A DNA stretch of 64,000 nucleotides from Bombardia bombarda (GCA_030512295.1 JAULSR010000003.1:1426001-1490000), one strand, 5' to 3'. Shown: positions 35,517 to 48,045, numbered from the stretch's first letter. The notes: generated from the letters alone by a model not told the origin. Program-made: numbers and translations.

Positions 35517-37001
35517 ATGGCTGTCTCAGCTGTACTTGGAGCGCTGCTCTTCATCACCCACATCAAGACCTCCACAGCTAGTGACCAAGCCTCTAACAAT
35601 GAACAATGCGGATGGGGTCTACCACGCTCCCCTCTCCAGTCCGACCGCATCTGCTTCAACGAAAACACCAGCTCTGACCCATCACAATGGGCCCCCTGGA
35701 CACATAAGCCACACTGCATACCCGCAGCCGACATCCCTTGGTGCATCTTCACCAACGCAGCCGTGCCCAACAAGCACGGCATCAGCATCATCACCACCCC
35801 TGAAATAGCAGCTGATTCTCTGGATCTGCTCTCACACTCCTTCAGCCTCCCCTTCCACGCCCCTGAGAAGCTGTACAAGACACGGCCGTATGAGGTCCGT
35901 GATGTGCCCGGGAAGGGCAGAGGTGCCGTTGCTACGCAGAGGATTGAGAAGGATCGAGTGATCCTGATCGACCATGCTACGATCTTAGCGACTATTGAGT
36001 ATCCGGCCGACGTCATGCGCGAGGAGGTGCGTGATCTGATGGATCGCGGGGTAATGCAGCTCAGTGAGCCGTGGAAGGTGACATCGCTGGCGAGGAAGGA
36101 TCGGGAGGAGGATGACGTGTCCGAGATGGAGGATGTGCTGGTGACGAATTCGTTTGTGGTGAAGGTGGGACCGGAGAATTATATGGCGCTGTTCCCGGAT
36201 TTGGCGGTGAGTTGGACCAGCTGTGATCGTGGACACGATGTTGAGGCGTCTGAGAGAAAGAGCTGACGGTGAACAATAGAGAGTCAATCACGCTTGTAAT
36301 CCCAAGTATGACACATCCTCGAGAATGAAATGTAGTGGGTGATATAAACACTGACAACACGCCAGCGCATTCATCCACTTTTCGGAAAAGACCCTCGGCA
36401 TGACCGTCTGGTCGTCCCGCGACATCGAGCCAGGCGAAGAGATTACCATCACCTGTACTGATCCCTCCACCCCTTTCACCCTTACAAGTCCCCACCACAT
36501 ACTAACTAACCTCTACCATCAGACTCAGACGCCGGCCTCCTCCACGCCGAGCGCCAGGAAAGACTCCAAAGTGTCTGGGGCTTCAAATGCACCTGTTCCC
36601 TGTGCACTGCGCCTCCCGAGGTCCGCAACGCCTCAGACACCAGACGGCTTGAGATCCGTAACTTGCAGGAGGAGGTCCTCAACCTCGCGCAAAAGGGCGA
36701 CTTTCCAGGCGCAGTCACCACGGTTGAGAGGCTTTTTGAGGTCATTGAGGAGGAGGGGTTGACAGAGCAGATGGGCGATTTGTATGAGATTCCTGCCCGG
36801 TTATATTATCATGTTGGGAAGCTGGAAAAAGCGAGGGAGTTTACGAAGTTGGCGATGCATGAGCTGGATGGGTATGGAGCACCGGGGCCAGTAGGAGAGG
36901 AAAGGGTTAGGATGTTGAGAAGTGTGTTAGGGAAGATCGAGGGGGAGATTCAAGAGAGGAATAAGGGGAAGGAGGAAGAGGATGGAGAAGAAAGCAGTTG
37001 A
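35517..37001 (+). CDS. SET-domain protein with N-terminal signal peptide
   Basis: Exons 35517-36206, 36280-36305, 36366-36454 and 36523-37001 encode 427 aa; all introns are GT-AG and in phase. The start (ACCACAATGG) begins a signal peptide (AVLGALLFITHIKTSTAS). It is followed by about 75 residues with paired cysteines (CGWG, RICF, HCIP, WCIF), then the SET domain from about residue 115 (YEVRDVPGKGRGAVATQRI). The conserved RVNHACNPNA is assembled across two introns, then VWSSRDIEPGEEITITY and a post-SET cysteine cluster CTCSLC. The C-terminus is helical (TPR-like) with an acidic, lysine-rich end. SET domains are S-adenosylmethionine-dependent lysine methyltransferases. The signal peptide suggests entry to the secretory pathway rather than a chromatin role; the substrate is unknown. 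Confidence 0.87.
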
Positions 37002-37186
37002 AAGGGGGTGAGTTCAGCGTAGGATGAAACCCGAGTTAATGAAAACAAGGAGACCATTGAACATCTGTGCTACGATTTTGATCATTTGTGGGAGAAATCT
37101 GAACCAAGATGTCCCCGCTGATGAAAAGAATGAAACCTTATCGTGATCAAGCCCCTATCTCATCAACACCAACGTTCCTTCCCCTT

Positions 37187-38770
37187 TCATCCTGAAGAGC
37201 TACATCTGACCACTAATGACATCAGCGAACGCCGCGACAGCACAACAAATGGCAATCTCCCAAATCTCCCCCTCAACACAATCTTCTGCTTGCCAACCAG
37301 CCCAAACTTTGTCGAGTTATCCGTCAGCCAAGTTTCCACCCAACACTCCTTTTCTACCGTGTCATTCATCAACAGCCCCGACACCAACATCACCGCATCC
37401 ACGTCCTCATCCCCATTATTAACAGCCTGCACCACCACACTCCCGTCCTTATTCTCATATGCACTCACCAAAACACTCCCCTCCATCCAATCCTGCCCCA
37501 CCCCGATCCTCTTCGCCCCAGGACGAATAAACCGACTGAACTGCGCCGACGCCCAATACGTGGCCCCGATAGTATACGCCGGCAACGCCCCATCACCCGT
37601 CGTCGCACTCCCACCACTGGTCTCCCCCCACACGCTCCCATCCGCACCCCCAGTACTCGGAGCCCAAACCAGCGGCGCCTCAGCCCTGCTCTGCCCCACG
37701 CCAATCCAGTAAACATACGCCGACACATTCCCCCTCACAATCGCCTCGTGGATATTCACCGCCCACGCCAGCCCCTCATTCTCCGACCCATTCCCATACC
37801 ACGTCTCCGTCATCCCCAGCCGCTGCATAATCGGCGAGTTCTCGGTGATCCACACCGGCATCGACGTGACCCCAAGCGGCCCGTCCGGCGCCGCCGGCTC
37901 GCCCTTGTACGCGTGCGTCGTCATCAGCGATAGCCCATCGACCGCGCCCGCGTCCTCCAGCTCGGCGAGCATCTCTCTTGCGTACGACCACCCCTGCGCC
38001 TCGCAGCAGGCGATGCCCACGTGCGGCAGGCCGATCCCGCCCAGCGCGACGTACAGCGCCGCGATGATGTCGGCGGCCTGGTAGCCGTCGGCGAGCATGG
38101 TCGCGTACGGCTTCACCAGATTCGGCTCATTAAGAAACCCGACATATGAGATAGGGATCCCCGCGTCGATGTAAGCGAGCACGTACCGCGCAAGGTACTC
38201 GGCGTAGGACTGCACCCAGCTGGCGCCCTGGCAGTTGTTGTTCGTGTCAGAGGGGTCCTGGCCCGCGCCGCGCACGCCGCACAGCCAGCCGCCCATGTCG
38301 TCGCGGCCGTTGGTCTTCATGTAGCCGGGGGCGCTCCAGGCGTCGGCGTAGAAGGTGGTGATGTTGTAGCGCTCGTGGGCTTGTCTGGCGACCCAGAGCT
38401 GGCCGCTGTCGTTGTGGTCGAAGGCGAAGGGGCCGTCGGCGGTGGGCTGGGGACTGTTCATGTGGTCGAGGGTGCTGTTGGGGGAGGAGCCGAGGCCGAT
38501 GCGTAGGATGCTGAAGCCGGCGCCGGTGGTAGTGTTGAAGAGGAGGTCGAGGAGTTGGGTTTGGAGGGGTGGCGGGAGGTTGGTTAGGGCGTGGGCGCGC
38601 TGGAAGGCTTCGCTGAAGCCGAAGCCGGAGATGGTTTGGTGGGTGGTGATGGCGTCGATTGTGATGGTGATGGTGGGGTTTGGGGGGGAATCGGGGGTGA
38701 TGAGGGCGGTGGTGAGGGCGGTGAGGGGGGTGAGGGATAGGAGGTGAAGGGGGAGTGTTAAGAGGTTCAT
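37187..38770 (-). CDS. GH30 glycoside hydrolase, secreted
   Basis: Intronless frame of 527 aa with a signal peptide (MNLLTLPLHLLSLTPLTALT). It has the glycoside hydrolase family 30 (beta/alpha)8 fold plus a side beta domain: ISGFGFSEAFQRA near residue 48, NTTTGAGFSILRIGLGSSP, and DAWSAPGYMKTNG. The general acid/base glutamate is in VGFLNEPNL (about residue 215), and the nucleophile glutamate is in VWITENSPI (about residue 312). The C-terminal strands (VVVQAVNNGDEDVDAVML) belong to the side domain. Fungal members with this GFGFSEAFQRA start act on xylan (subfamily 7) or beta-1,6-linked galactan; I cannot separate these from motifs. Several N-glycosylation sites are present. It acts outside the cell on plant polysaccharide. 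It is convergent with the SET gene, about 185 bases away. Confidence 0.88.
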   Translation of the reverse strand: MNLLTLPLHLLSLTPLTALTTALITPDSPPNPTITITIDAITTHQTISGFGFSEAFQRAHALTNLPPPLQTQLLDLLFNTTTGAGFSILRIGLGSSPNSTLDHMNSPQPTADGPFAFDHNDSGQLWVARQAHERYNITTFYADAWSAPGYMKTNGRDDMGGWLCGVRGAGQDPSDTNNNCQGASWVQSYAEYLARYVLAYIDAGIPISYVGFLNEPNLVKPYATMLADGYQAADIIAALYVALGGIGLPHVGIACCEAQGWSYAREMLAELEDAGAVDGLSLMTTHAYKGEPAAPDGPLGVTSMPVWITENSPIMQRLGMTETWYGNGSENEGLAWAVNIHEAIVRGNVSAYVYWIGVGQSRAEAPLVWAPSTGGADGSVWGETSGGSATTGDGALPAYTIGATYWASAQFSRFIRPGAKRIGVGQDWMEGSVLVSAYENKDGSVVVQAVNNGDEDVDAVMLVSGLLMNDTVEKECWVETWLTDNSTKFGLVGKQKIVLRGRFGRLPFVVLSRRSLMSLVVRCSSSG

Positions 38771-41700
38771 TGGATTGGTTGGTGTGGTGTTGTGAGTCGG
38801 AGTCTTTGGTGTGATTTTACTTGGTTTTGTTTACCTTACTTTCATCAGATTTTCTCTGACGACCTTCAGTGCTCATTTTGATCATTACCTACCTACCTAG
38901 ATACATAAACAGGAGCTTGCCAACCCCTCATTGATGTCACAGTCGTGTTAATTAATGGTGATCAAGCGATATGCTACTGGGAACAAATGCCGAGACCTCG
39001 ATGGCGGCTATATTGAACTTGAGCTTCGAGCATATATCTGCCAATGACATATCGTCAAAAAGATTAACCTCCCAAAGCCACTGGTCAAACTTGGTACTGT
39101 GTTCAAAATAAATACTGGTAGTGGAGTAAACTTTGTTACCTATAGTGAAGACTCGTTATTAACATCTAAGCGGTTCCTTCATGATTTACATACCCCTGAT
39201 TTGGATACTATTAATGAGTCTTCTGTGAAAATGAAGCTCTGATGTTATCATTTGGCTGCATATTGGTGAAGTTATTCATACACATGACTGTTTAATGACC
39301 CAAAATGAGATTTGAAGCTTGTACTAATAAAAGTCACAGGAGAAACTGGCTATGCAATATCCATCATATTGCTGACTGATATTACAGACTCAATGATTGT
39401 ATATATATTTCCGATTGTCCTTACAGTAACCTCTCGACCTTATTGTACATCATCTCTCATCTCATCATAATAGGTTGAAATTTTAGTAATGTCTAGGTAC
39501 TTCCACATACCTGTGGCATTCGATGGTAGCCTCATCTCATAGGATTGAACGAAATGTACTGGAAGTGAAACTCCTCGTGGCCTCGCAAATATTCTCTCAT
39601 AAAGACTAAATAAGCCCTAGAACTAGTTGATTCAGCGGTAGGCTGATACTTGATATTTCCTGGTTAACGAGACGATTTCTTTCTGGTAGAAAATACAATT
39701 TGCTCCGGTCGCCATCTTGACTTTCACGCGCCAAACTGTTAACCGTAAACGACTCGATTATTGGCATATGCATAGTGAAATCCTTCAGATGCATTGTTTC
39801 AATAGTTGCCTCAATCAAGGATGGCACTCGGTGACGGAGAGAGTCTGTCTCCTCTTTAAATACGAAATATGAAAAGAAGCTATGAATGCATAAGGAATAC
39901 GCGTCCAATTGATTCAGGAAGGTGGTTGATGTCAACTGTTCGCTTTGGCCAAATATGGAAGGAGCTCGTGGAGGAGCTGTGGATTACATCTTCCAGTCTG
40001 GGTATCGGTCGCAAAGCGGCGCGGCCGACAGGCAGTGAGGTGCCCACGCCTCTTCCTTCCCATCTTTCCATTCCCCATTATTCGTAGGGCTGCAGGGATC
40101 GACAGCACCTTCAAACACACTCGGAACTCAAAATGCACACCTCAGTTTCAATATATTTGTTGATGAACAACATTGTCAACTTGCGCAGTTGACCTGAACG
40201 CGAATTTAGTCAAGACGGCGAGCTTTCGTAGCCCAAATAGGAAGATGACCACCTTGCTCCGTGCCCGTTCTGCAAACGAACAAGTTCTTACTCACCAAGT
40301 GTTTAGAATGCCACCTCATCTCATCCACCGCGCCGACTTCGCCGTCTGTAGTTAGCCAAGAGGAGCAAGCTATCCAAAGCACGGTACGACGCAAACATTC
40401 GCTCTGCCCGGCTTCATTAATCGAAAGAACCCCTTTTCCCCGCGTCGTCGCTTGGCTCTCAGGAACAGGCCCTGGGGTTGCTGGCGTCGCATGTGACGAG
40501 CAAGTGCAGGGACGGCTGGCTGGCTAGGGGTTGGTTGTCCTAAAACGACCTGGAGGTTACAGTGAGCCAGCGCGACGCGGGGATAAAGTGGATCGGCTTC
40601 AGCAGTCGGGCGAGACTTGGCTGGACTGCAAGCGCGGGCTGACAAAGTCGTGTTTGGTAATGGGATCTCGGGTCCCTGCAAATCGACCGCAGCGATCGCC
40701 TATCAGACACGACATGGCAGCAATGTCTCATTTGATGTGCTCGGTGAGTGCACCGCACGTGGTAAAGTGCGGAAAAGGAGCCCCAGCCATTTGCACGAAA
40801 CATTGCTCTTGGAGGGACTCTTTGCCCGTTTCCAGTCTTGCCACCGACCCTCCTGCTGCCCGAAGAGCTGCCAGCACAGTGCAGCCGCCAAGCCTCAAAC
40901 ATAGCACCTGCAAGAGCAGTTTGTTTATGGTATATGAATTGGGTGATGAACCAGCCTCGCCGTGCAGCCGGACAGCACCACCCACAACCTGACGGGTAAA
41001 TGTCACTGTTTTCCCCCGTCACCGTTGAGGTTGCACTCGCCCCTGATGACAGCTGCACGAGCAGCACGACGAGCGGTCCCAAAACATCCGACACGCCTTG
41101 GGTCTCCAATCGATGGATGGACGGTCAATTGGACGACACGGCTACCTGCAGGTGGGAAAGCTTGGCCGCTAAGCCCGGACATTTATGCTGAACCGCCTAT
41201 CAAGCCCTGAATGATACCGTATTGTTAGGGCATACGCTAGATATTCCCGATGGCAGTCCAACCTTGCCCAGGTCCACTTCACCCAGCCTTGGACCAAACG
41301 TGCAAGGTTATCTTAGACCACGCGATGGAGTCCCTTCGATGTGCTAGCGGTATCTCTGGATCAGTAATAACGGTGCGACTAACTGCCATTGGCTTCAATC
41401 CTCAAAGACCTAGCCCAAGATGGGCTCCTCGCCCGCGCCTGCTTCCAGCTTGGGTGGGCAGCATGAAACTTGGCTGAATGATAACCTTAATAACAGGCTT
41501 ATTGTGGTTTTTGAGCAAATGCAAGTGTCCTCCCATCCTGCTCCAGATTCGTCATTCCCCCTGGTTATGTGTCCAGGCCTTATCTCTGCTACTATGGGGT
41601 TGCACTTCAATATCCGTACTACTGGTTACACAACACACACCCCCCCTTGGAGCCCCTCTCCTCTGCATCAACCGTGCATCCGACTAGAACTGGACATTCG

Positions 41701-42304
41701 ATCCAATGCAGCAAGGATGACTACCGTGTAGCAGACAATGACTATCTGGTAGCGATGCAAGACTACCATGTACAACCGGCAACGGAACCGAGGTGGTAAG
41801 GCGGTCTTTTCGTCTTTCGAGACTGACAGAAGCTCTTTAGTTTATCACCCGTTATCCTTGTCTCGTTAGCATGTTTTCGTTTCCCATCCGAACGGTACTG
41901 ACCCTGGAGTAACACATTTTACCTAGACATTGGTCACATCAAGTCCCGGCCGATTCATAGACCGAACTCAGCTGGCACTGACCCTTGACTCTGTTCTGTT
42001 GCTCGACTTGTCTGATACACACGACAGCCACACATTCCTGTCATCGACAACACCGTGACGCTCGCTCCGGGAGCTTTCTCTCATTACACATTGGCACCGG
42101 CTCTCTGGCACCCATCTACATCATCAGCCAGAGCTCGGGAGCCGCCACATTCTCTTGTTCTTTATTCACCGCCATGAACAGGTCCTGATTTGCTCTGCAC
42201 CAACTCACCAAGTTTGAAGTCACAAACCAACCAGTTTATCACTCCTTTTCAACAGTCTTTATTCGACTCTAGACTGATTGCCTGGGACAACCACAAACCT
42301 CACA
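38771..42304. other. 3.5-kb region without recognisable genes, part AT-rich
   Basis: No coding region is supported here. About 38930-39650 is clearly richer in A+T than its surroundings and could be decayed transposon DNA, although no terminal repeat or clear transposase fragment is readable. From 40160 to 42300 base composition returns to normal, with many frames under 150 codons on both strands and no motifs. The GH30 promoter lies at the left end and the promoter of the membrane protein gene at the right end. Confidence 0.4.
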
Positions 42305-43712
42305 ATGACGCTTTATTCGTCTGCGCCGCCTGCTCGCCCCTTCAGAGACGACAAAGCGAACATTTTGGTATCATGGTGGATCACAGTGCTGTGCGCCGTC
42401 ATCATCCTCCTCCGCCTGGCCGGACGCTATGTGCGCGTCGAGAAGCTGTTCCCAGAGGATAGATATGCCGCCCTCGCGCTCCTTCCGCTCTTTGCACGCA
42501 TGGCATGCATCCACGTCGTCTTGATATACGGCACCAACAACGTGCTGCTCGAGAATGACGGACTCAGCTTCTCCCAAGAGGAGGTCAGGCGGCGCTCCAC
42601 GGGCAGCAGCCTGGTGCTCGTTACCCGCATCCTCTACCCAGCGACGTAAGCCTTCCCTTCGAACCCACCTTTTACGAGCTGCGACTGAACATGATGCACA
42701 CAGATTATGGGTCTTCAAAGCCGCCACGCTCTCCTTCTTCGACCGGCTCATCAGCTCGACGGGCAAGAAGCGCTACGTCTACACGCTCTGGTTCATGCGC
42801 GGCATGCTGGGCGCCACCTTTTTCGCCGTCATCGTCAGCGACCTGGGCGAGTGCATGCCCATGAAGGCCTACTGGCAGGTGGTGCCGGACCCGGGCGCGC
42901 ACTGCCGCCAGGGCTACGCCAACCTGCTGACGGTGGCCGTGTGCAACACGCTGGCCAACATCCTGCTCGTCGTCTTCCCCGTGCCCATCATCATCTCGAG
43001 CCGCATCCCGCTCGGGCGCAAGGTCTCGCTCATCACGCTTTTCAGCTTGGGGCTTGTGGCTGTCATCATCTCCATCTACCGCGTGCCCGAGGTCGTGCGG
43101 GAGCACGCGTACCAGCCGACGCGCACCATGTGGGCGTCGGTCGAGCTGCTCGTGGCGACCATCGTCGCCAACGCGCTGGCGCTGGGGTCGTTTATTAGGG
43201 ACACGGGCATCAAGAAGATCAAGTTCAAGTATGACCCCCATAGTCACCATTCGAATTCTGGCGGGGGCGGGACGAAGCATACGGTGCAGCTGACGTCGTC
43301 GCGGAAGGATCCGTGGGACGGGATGGAGGATGATGGTAGTGAAGGGGGCGGCGCCGGGCCGAAGGAGGCAATGGGTGTGTCCAGCACGATCAATGCGAGG
43401 GACTCGAAGCCGTCGTCGATCATGATACATGCTCGGGAGAGCCAGGACTCGTTGATTCCTAGAGGGGGTGAGCATCATGCGCGGAGGGGGTCGCGCTCGA
43501 ATAATGTCATCATGACGACAACGATCGATGTGACGGTGAGCGACGCCGCCGGCGCCGGGGACATGGATAGGGCGGAGGAACAGCAGTATCGCCGGCCGCT
43601 TGCGCCGTTGCCGGTCAAGTCGGCTAGTGTCAGGGGGACGGGGAGAGGATCGACTAAGGTGCTTCAGAATGTGGCGTCTTTGCCCGAGGGCAGCGCTGGC
43701 CAGAAGAGGTAA
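42305..43712 (+). CDS. Seven-helix integral membrane protein (fungal rhodopsin-like)
   Basis: Exons 42305-42645 and 42704-43712 encode 449 aa; the intron is GTAAGC...CACAG, in phase (YPAT then LWVFKAA). Seven hydrophobic segments fill residues about 20-300, for example WWITVLCAVIILLRLAGRYV, the segment around LTVAVCNTLANILLVVFPVP and ITLFSLGLVAVIISIYRVP. The layout and the FFDRL / MPMKAYWQVVPDPGAHC loop match the large fungal family of Pth11/rhodopsin-like integral membrane proteins. No N-terminal CFEM domain is present. The C-terminal about 140 residues are cytosolic, Ser/Gly-rich and probably disordered, with many potential phosphorylation sites. Related proteins include G-protein-coupled sensors of host surfaces; a receptor role here is only inferred. 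Confidence 0.82.
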
Positions 43713-45114
43713 TTGGTTAGACTAGACTGGATGGAGTAGCTACTGTTAGTTAATTGTCTACATAGCACGGGTCGGACCGATTGATGATTTTGATAGAAGT
43801 GGGACAAATGTGGTTAGCCATGGTTTGTTGTAGCTCGTTGGATTGGATTAATGCTAATACGATATCTGCCTGCTCTTGAGTAATGGAGTAGTGATAATGA
43901 CATGTTTCCGAGTGAGCGATGAAACGCTGCGTTGGGAGATTGTAGTAGGTACTTCTTAGCAGCACTGACTGGTGAAGCTGATAGCGTTCAACAGCCGTTG
44001 GTCCGTGATGGTGCGACGTAACCGGTGAAACAGGGTTAGGGATTTGGGATTTGGAGAGCTTCAGCCAGCATTGGATAGCTGGATAGCTCCGTCCTGTCTG
44101 TAATGGAGCACACCTCTTATCTCAACGCTAGCGCATGTTGTTTTGTGTCAAAGGGCTCGTTGCGGCGGCTGGTGCAGCCTCGGTGGGATTAAGGTCAAGC
44201 TGGTGCATTAGGTCACTAGGTGTGACCGGGCGTGCCACCATTTGCGGAGCCCTTTCGCCCCGGCGCGACCCCGTTCGTGTCAATTCCTTATCCCTCGTGG
44301 CAATGGAGACACTCACACGTGGAATTCGGTTGAGACATTATGGAGAAAACAGCGGCAGTTTGTTCGGTTTGTCGCTACATAGGGCGCAACGTCTGGGGAA
44401 GCTGTCACTCGAGTTAATAGTTAATTGTTAGGTAATAATAAATTGAATGCTATCCCATGTTTCGTGCATTTGAGTTTAAGGTCGCTTACCCCCCACGTCG
44501 GTTTCCCGCACCTGCAGCGCCCCTGGGGGAAATCGCACCCCAAAATGTCAAATCTCGAGTCCGACCAGCCAAGTTAGGAAGGGGCGGGCAGCAGTTGGTC
44601 AATTCTGCAGGCAGGGACTTCCCGTCCTTCTGGGCCGCCACCACCACAGCGGCCACAGCCAACACCGACCACCAGCGAGATACCGAGTCAAGCCTCCATG
44701 TTTTGACGTGCGTGCGTCGATGGACAAACCACGCAATCCTCGATATGAGCATCGTTCTAGAAGGGCGCTAATGCTGCAGCTTCATGGACTGTTGCCACAC
44801 GCAATTCCAAACGGTCAGGATCGAGCCCACAGCCAATAGATATCGGTTGATTGCCCAGATTTGTGGGACATCGTGCTCTAATACCAAGCCGGGCGAGTCT
44901 CCATTTTCGCCGAGGTCGCTTGAAATTCGTGATTTGTTGCCCCCTTGTCGTGTTTTCAGTCGTGGCTGCCACTTTTCAGGCTACAGGAGTTCCTGCCGCT
45001 TTTGACCCAAGCGATCCCACCATCGACATCAACCCTCACTTTATCACTGCACCGACCGGCCGTGCCTTCTGCCAAATTTAATTTGCTGTGTACTGCAGAC
45101 GGGACGGCGCACGC

Positions 45115-45147
<33 letters not shown>

Positions 45148-45978
45148 GGAGCCCGCCGACCCATCACAATGGTCAGCGTCCCAATCAGCCACTGAGAAGG
45201 CCAAGCACAAAGTTGAAGGTGGGCCCCCAGATAGGAAACTTGTAGCTCACCTCCATCTGATATCAAGTCTCTTGTCGACAGAGTGGTACGAGTGCGACGG
45301 TGCGGGTGCGGGGCACGACCCGAAAACAGACGCCTCAACCGTTGACCAACAACTTTGCGATAACCTTACCGTTGGTAGCGTCTTTTTTTTTTTATCTGCG
45401 TGTCAGTCTCCAGTTTCCTGGTTACTCTTTTCCACACCCTCAGCGACCGACCTAATAATCCCCCCAGTTCCAATCCAGACGATCCAGACCGCCACCGCGA
45501 AGACTAAGTCGTCCTCGTCACTAGTTGTACACCACTACATCAACCGCACCATCACCGCCAACGACTCCTTTCAAAGCTCTCCTAGGCTCTTAGTTTCGTT
45601 TGGGATTCGGCCCAGCCATTCCCTTTCGGTTGCCCCGTCGCAAAGGCATCCACACCGGGACCGAGAGCGCCCATTGTCGCGTGTCCAAGACTTTTGACAG
45701 CCACAAGTTGCTCCCGGGATCGTGTATCATCCTGGAGACGAGGCCCCAATTCGCATGGTCAGCCGGCAGAAGCTCACAAACTAGCCATCTCTCACTTGCC
45801 GGACACTAACCGCTACCTTCACCTTACGGCCGTCTCTCATCCATGACCGACCGTGCGGTCCCACTACGACACAGCACATGGATGACCTTCAACACATTTC
45901 CTAACCCCAACATATTATCATCATTATCATTCAACATCAGTGTATCCCCCAACTCTCTTCAATGCATCGCCAATCAAG
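43713..45978. other. Long upstream region of the amino acid permease gene
   Basis: No gene is recognised in these 2.3 kb. They include a (CAGA)n microsatellite (45114-45149), a T-run near 45385, and CT/CA-rich sequence from 45400 to 45960 typical of a fungal 5' leader. A short upstream frame overlaps the permease start (see findings). Confidence 0.4.
45114..45149. repeat. (CAGA)n microsatellite
   Basis: About nine tetranucleotide units lie in the upstream region of the permease gene. Read on the minus strand they give an artificial Cys-Leu-Ser-Val repeat, which I discounted as coding. Confidence 0.92.
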
Positions 45979-48045
45979 ATGGTACTCGACCGCGACATTG
46001 AGCTGAACGCTCTGGACCGCACCAGGAGTCTAGCTGAGGGTAGCACCTTTAGCGTGGGGGGAGCACCGCGAGGCGCCGATGGCGGCAGCAAGCAGCCCGG
46101 CTTCAAGGGCTTCGCCGGCCGCTTCGTCGACTCGTTCCGGCGCGAGGACGGCCACAACAATCCAAACTTCTTCATTACCGATGCCGAGGCCATTGACCAG
46201 GGCCTCGGCTCCGGCGGCGGCGGCGGCGGGCTCAACGCCGTCCCGTCCCGCGAGCATCATGGGACGCGCTACTTCGACTTGCGCTCCGCCACCTCCAAGA
46301 CGGCGAGCTCGCTCTTGGCGCGCGAGCTCAAGGGCCGTCACCTCCAGATGATTGCCATTGGAGGCTCGATTGGAACCGGGCTGTTTGTGGCCTCGGGCAA
46401 GGCCCTCAGCGAGGGCGGGCCGGCGTCTGTTTTGCTGGCGTATCTGCTGGTCGGCATCATGCTCTACTGCACGGTGCAGGCGCTGGGTGAGCTAGCTGTC
46501 ATCTTTCCGGTGGCTGGCTCGTTCTCGGCGTTCTCGACGCGGTTTTTGGATCCTTCTTGGGGGTTTGCTATGGGTTGGAAGTAGGTGTGATGTTTCTTTC
46601 TTTCTTGACTGGGTTTGCGGCTTGCATGTGTGTGATGGGATGCTGACGTTTGTTTCAGTTACGCTTTACAGTGGATTGTTGTTTTGCCTCTAGAGATCAT
46701 CGCAGGCGCCATGACGATAGGGTACTGGAACGCGAACCTTAACAAGGCGATTTTCGTTACGGTATTCTTAATCATTATTATTGTAATCAACCTGTTTGGT
46801 GTCAAGGGGTACGGAGAGGCAGAGTTTGTTTTTGCCATCATCAAGGTCACCGCGGTGATAGGCTTCATGTAAGTTCTTTGTTCTTTTCCCGACTCTACCC
46901 CCTAACTGTGACGTTGTCTCTGATTGGAGAATCTTCACCCCAACCCATGATGCTGACAACACACCAGCCTTCTCGCCATAGTCATCAATATCGGTGGTAC
47001 ACCAGACGAAGGATACATAGGAGGCAAGTACTGGCAGGACCCAGGCGCCTTCCACAACGGATTCAAGGGCCTATGCAGCGTCTTCGTCACCTCCGCCTTC
47101 GCCTTCGCCGGTACCGAGCTCGTCGGCCTGGCAGCAGCCGAAACCGCCAACCCGCGCAAATCCCTCCCGACCGCCATCAAGCAAGTCTTTTGGCGCATCA
47201 GCCTCTTCTACATCGTCTCTCTGACGCTCGTCGGCCTGCTTGTCCCGTACGACGACCCGCGCCTACTAGGAGGCACCAGCATCGCCGACGCAGGCGCGAG
47301 CCCGTTCGTCATTGCTATCGAAAGTGCAGGTGCGACCGTCCTGCCCAGCATCATGAACGGTGTCATCCTCGTCTCCGTCATCAGCGTCGGCAACTCGTCC
47401 GTCTTTGGCTCCTCCCGCACCCTGGCCGCGCTCGCCGAGCAGGGCCAGGCCCCCAAGATCCTCGCCTACGTCGACCGCCGCGGCCGGCCCCTCGTCGCCA
47501 TCCTCGTCGCGTCATCGGTCGGCTTGCTCGCCTACCTCGCCGAGGTGCAGGGCCAGGACCAGATCTTCGACTGGCTACTGGCCATAAGCGGGCTTAGTAC
47601 TATTTTCACCTGGGCCAGCACCTGTCTGGCGCACATCCGGCTGCGCAGGGCGTGGAAGTATAATAACCGCTCGCTTGGGGACATTGCGTTCCGCGCGCAG
47701 GGCGGGATATGGGGCTCGTGGGTGGGGTTTGGGTTCAACTTTTTGATTCTGCTCGCGCAGATCTGGTCGGCGGTGTCGCCGCTGCCGGCGCCGGATGGAC
47801 ATGACCCGACAACGCCGGTGGAGCTGGCAAAGAACTTTTTTATTCAGTGTCTGGCGATACCGGTGGTGCTGGTTTTCTTCCTGGGCCATAAGCTGTGGTA
47901 TCGGACGAGCTATGTCAAGATTGCGGATATGGATATTGATACGGGGAGGAGGGACTTTGGCAGGCTGGGGATTATTAAGGCGCAGGAGGACGAGGAGAGG
48001 CGCTCGTGGCCGAAGTGGAAGAAGGTGTATCGGGCTGTTTGTTAA
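45979..48045 (+). CDS. Amino acid permease (APC superfamily, fungal YAT type)
   Basis: Exons 45979-46580, 46659-46868 and 46968-48045 encode 629 aa; introns GTAGGT...TTTCAG and GTAAGT...CCAG split codons cleanly (GW-N-YALQW and GFI-LLAIV). A cytosolic N-terminus of about 120 residues ends in the family block LKGRHLQMIAIGGSIGTGLFV, which forms the substrate-binding TM1. Twelve membrane segments follow, with GELAVIFPVAGSFSAFSTRF, FAFAGTELVGLAAAETANPRK, and the block SVGNSSVFGSSRTLAALAEQGQAP. It is a plasma-membrane proton symporter importing amino acids; specificity cannot be read. The N-terminus has a poly-Gly tract (near residue 80) and Ser/Lys residues suited to phosphorylation and ubiquitin-driven turnover, as in yeast Gap1-like carriers. 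Confidence 0.93.

Noticed and set aside
39080..39245. Plus-strand frame that could be a retroelement remnant (KLGTVFKINTGSG)
   Set aside because: It is about 50 codons without a recognisable integrase, protease or polymerase block; composition alone is not enough.
45114..45149. Minus-strand CLSVCLSV peptide frame
   Set aside because: It is a simple tetranucleotide microsatellite in non-coding sequence.
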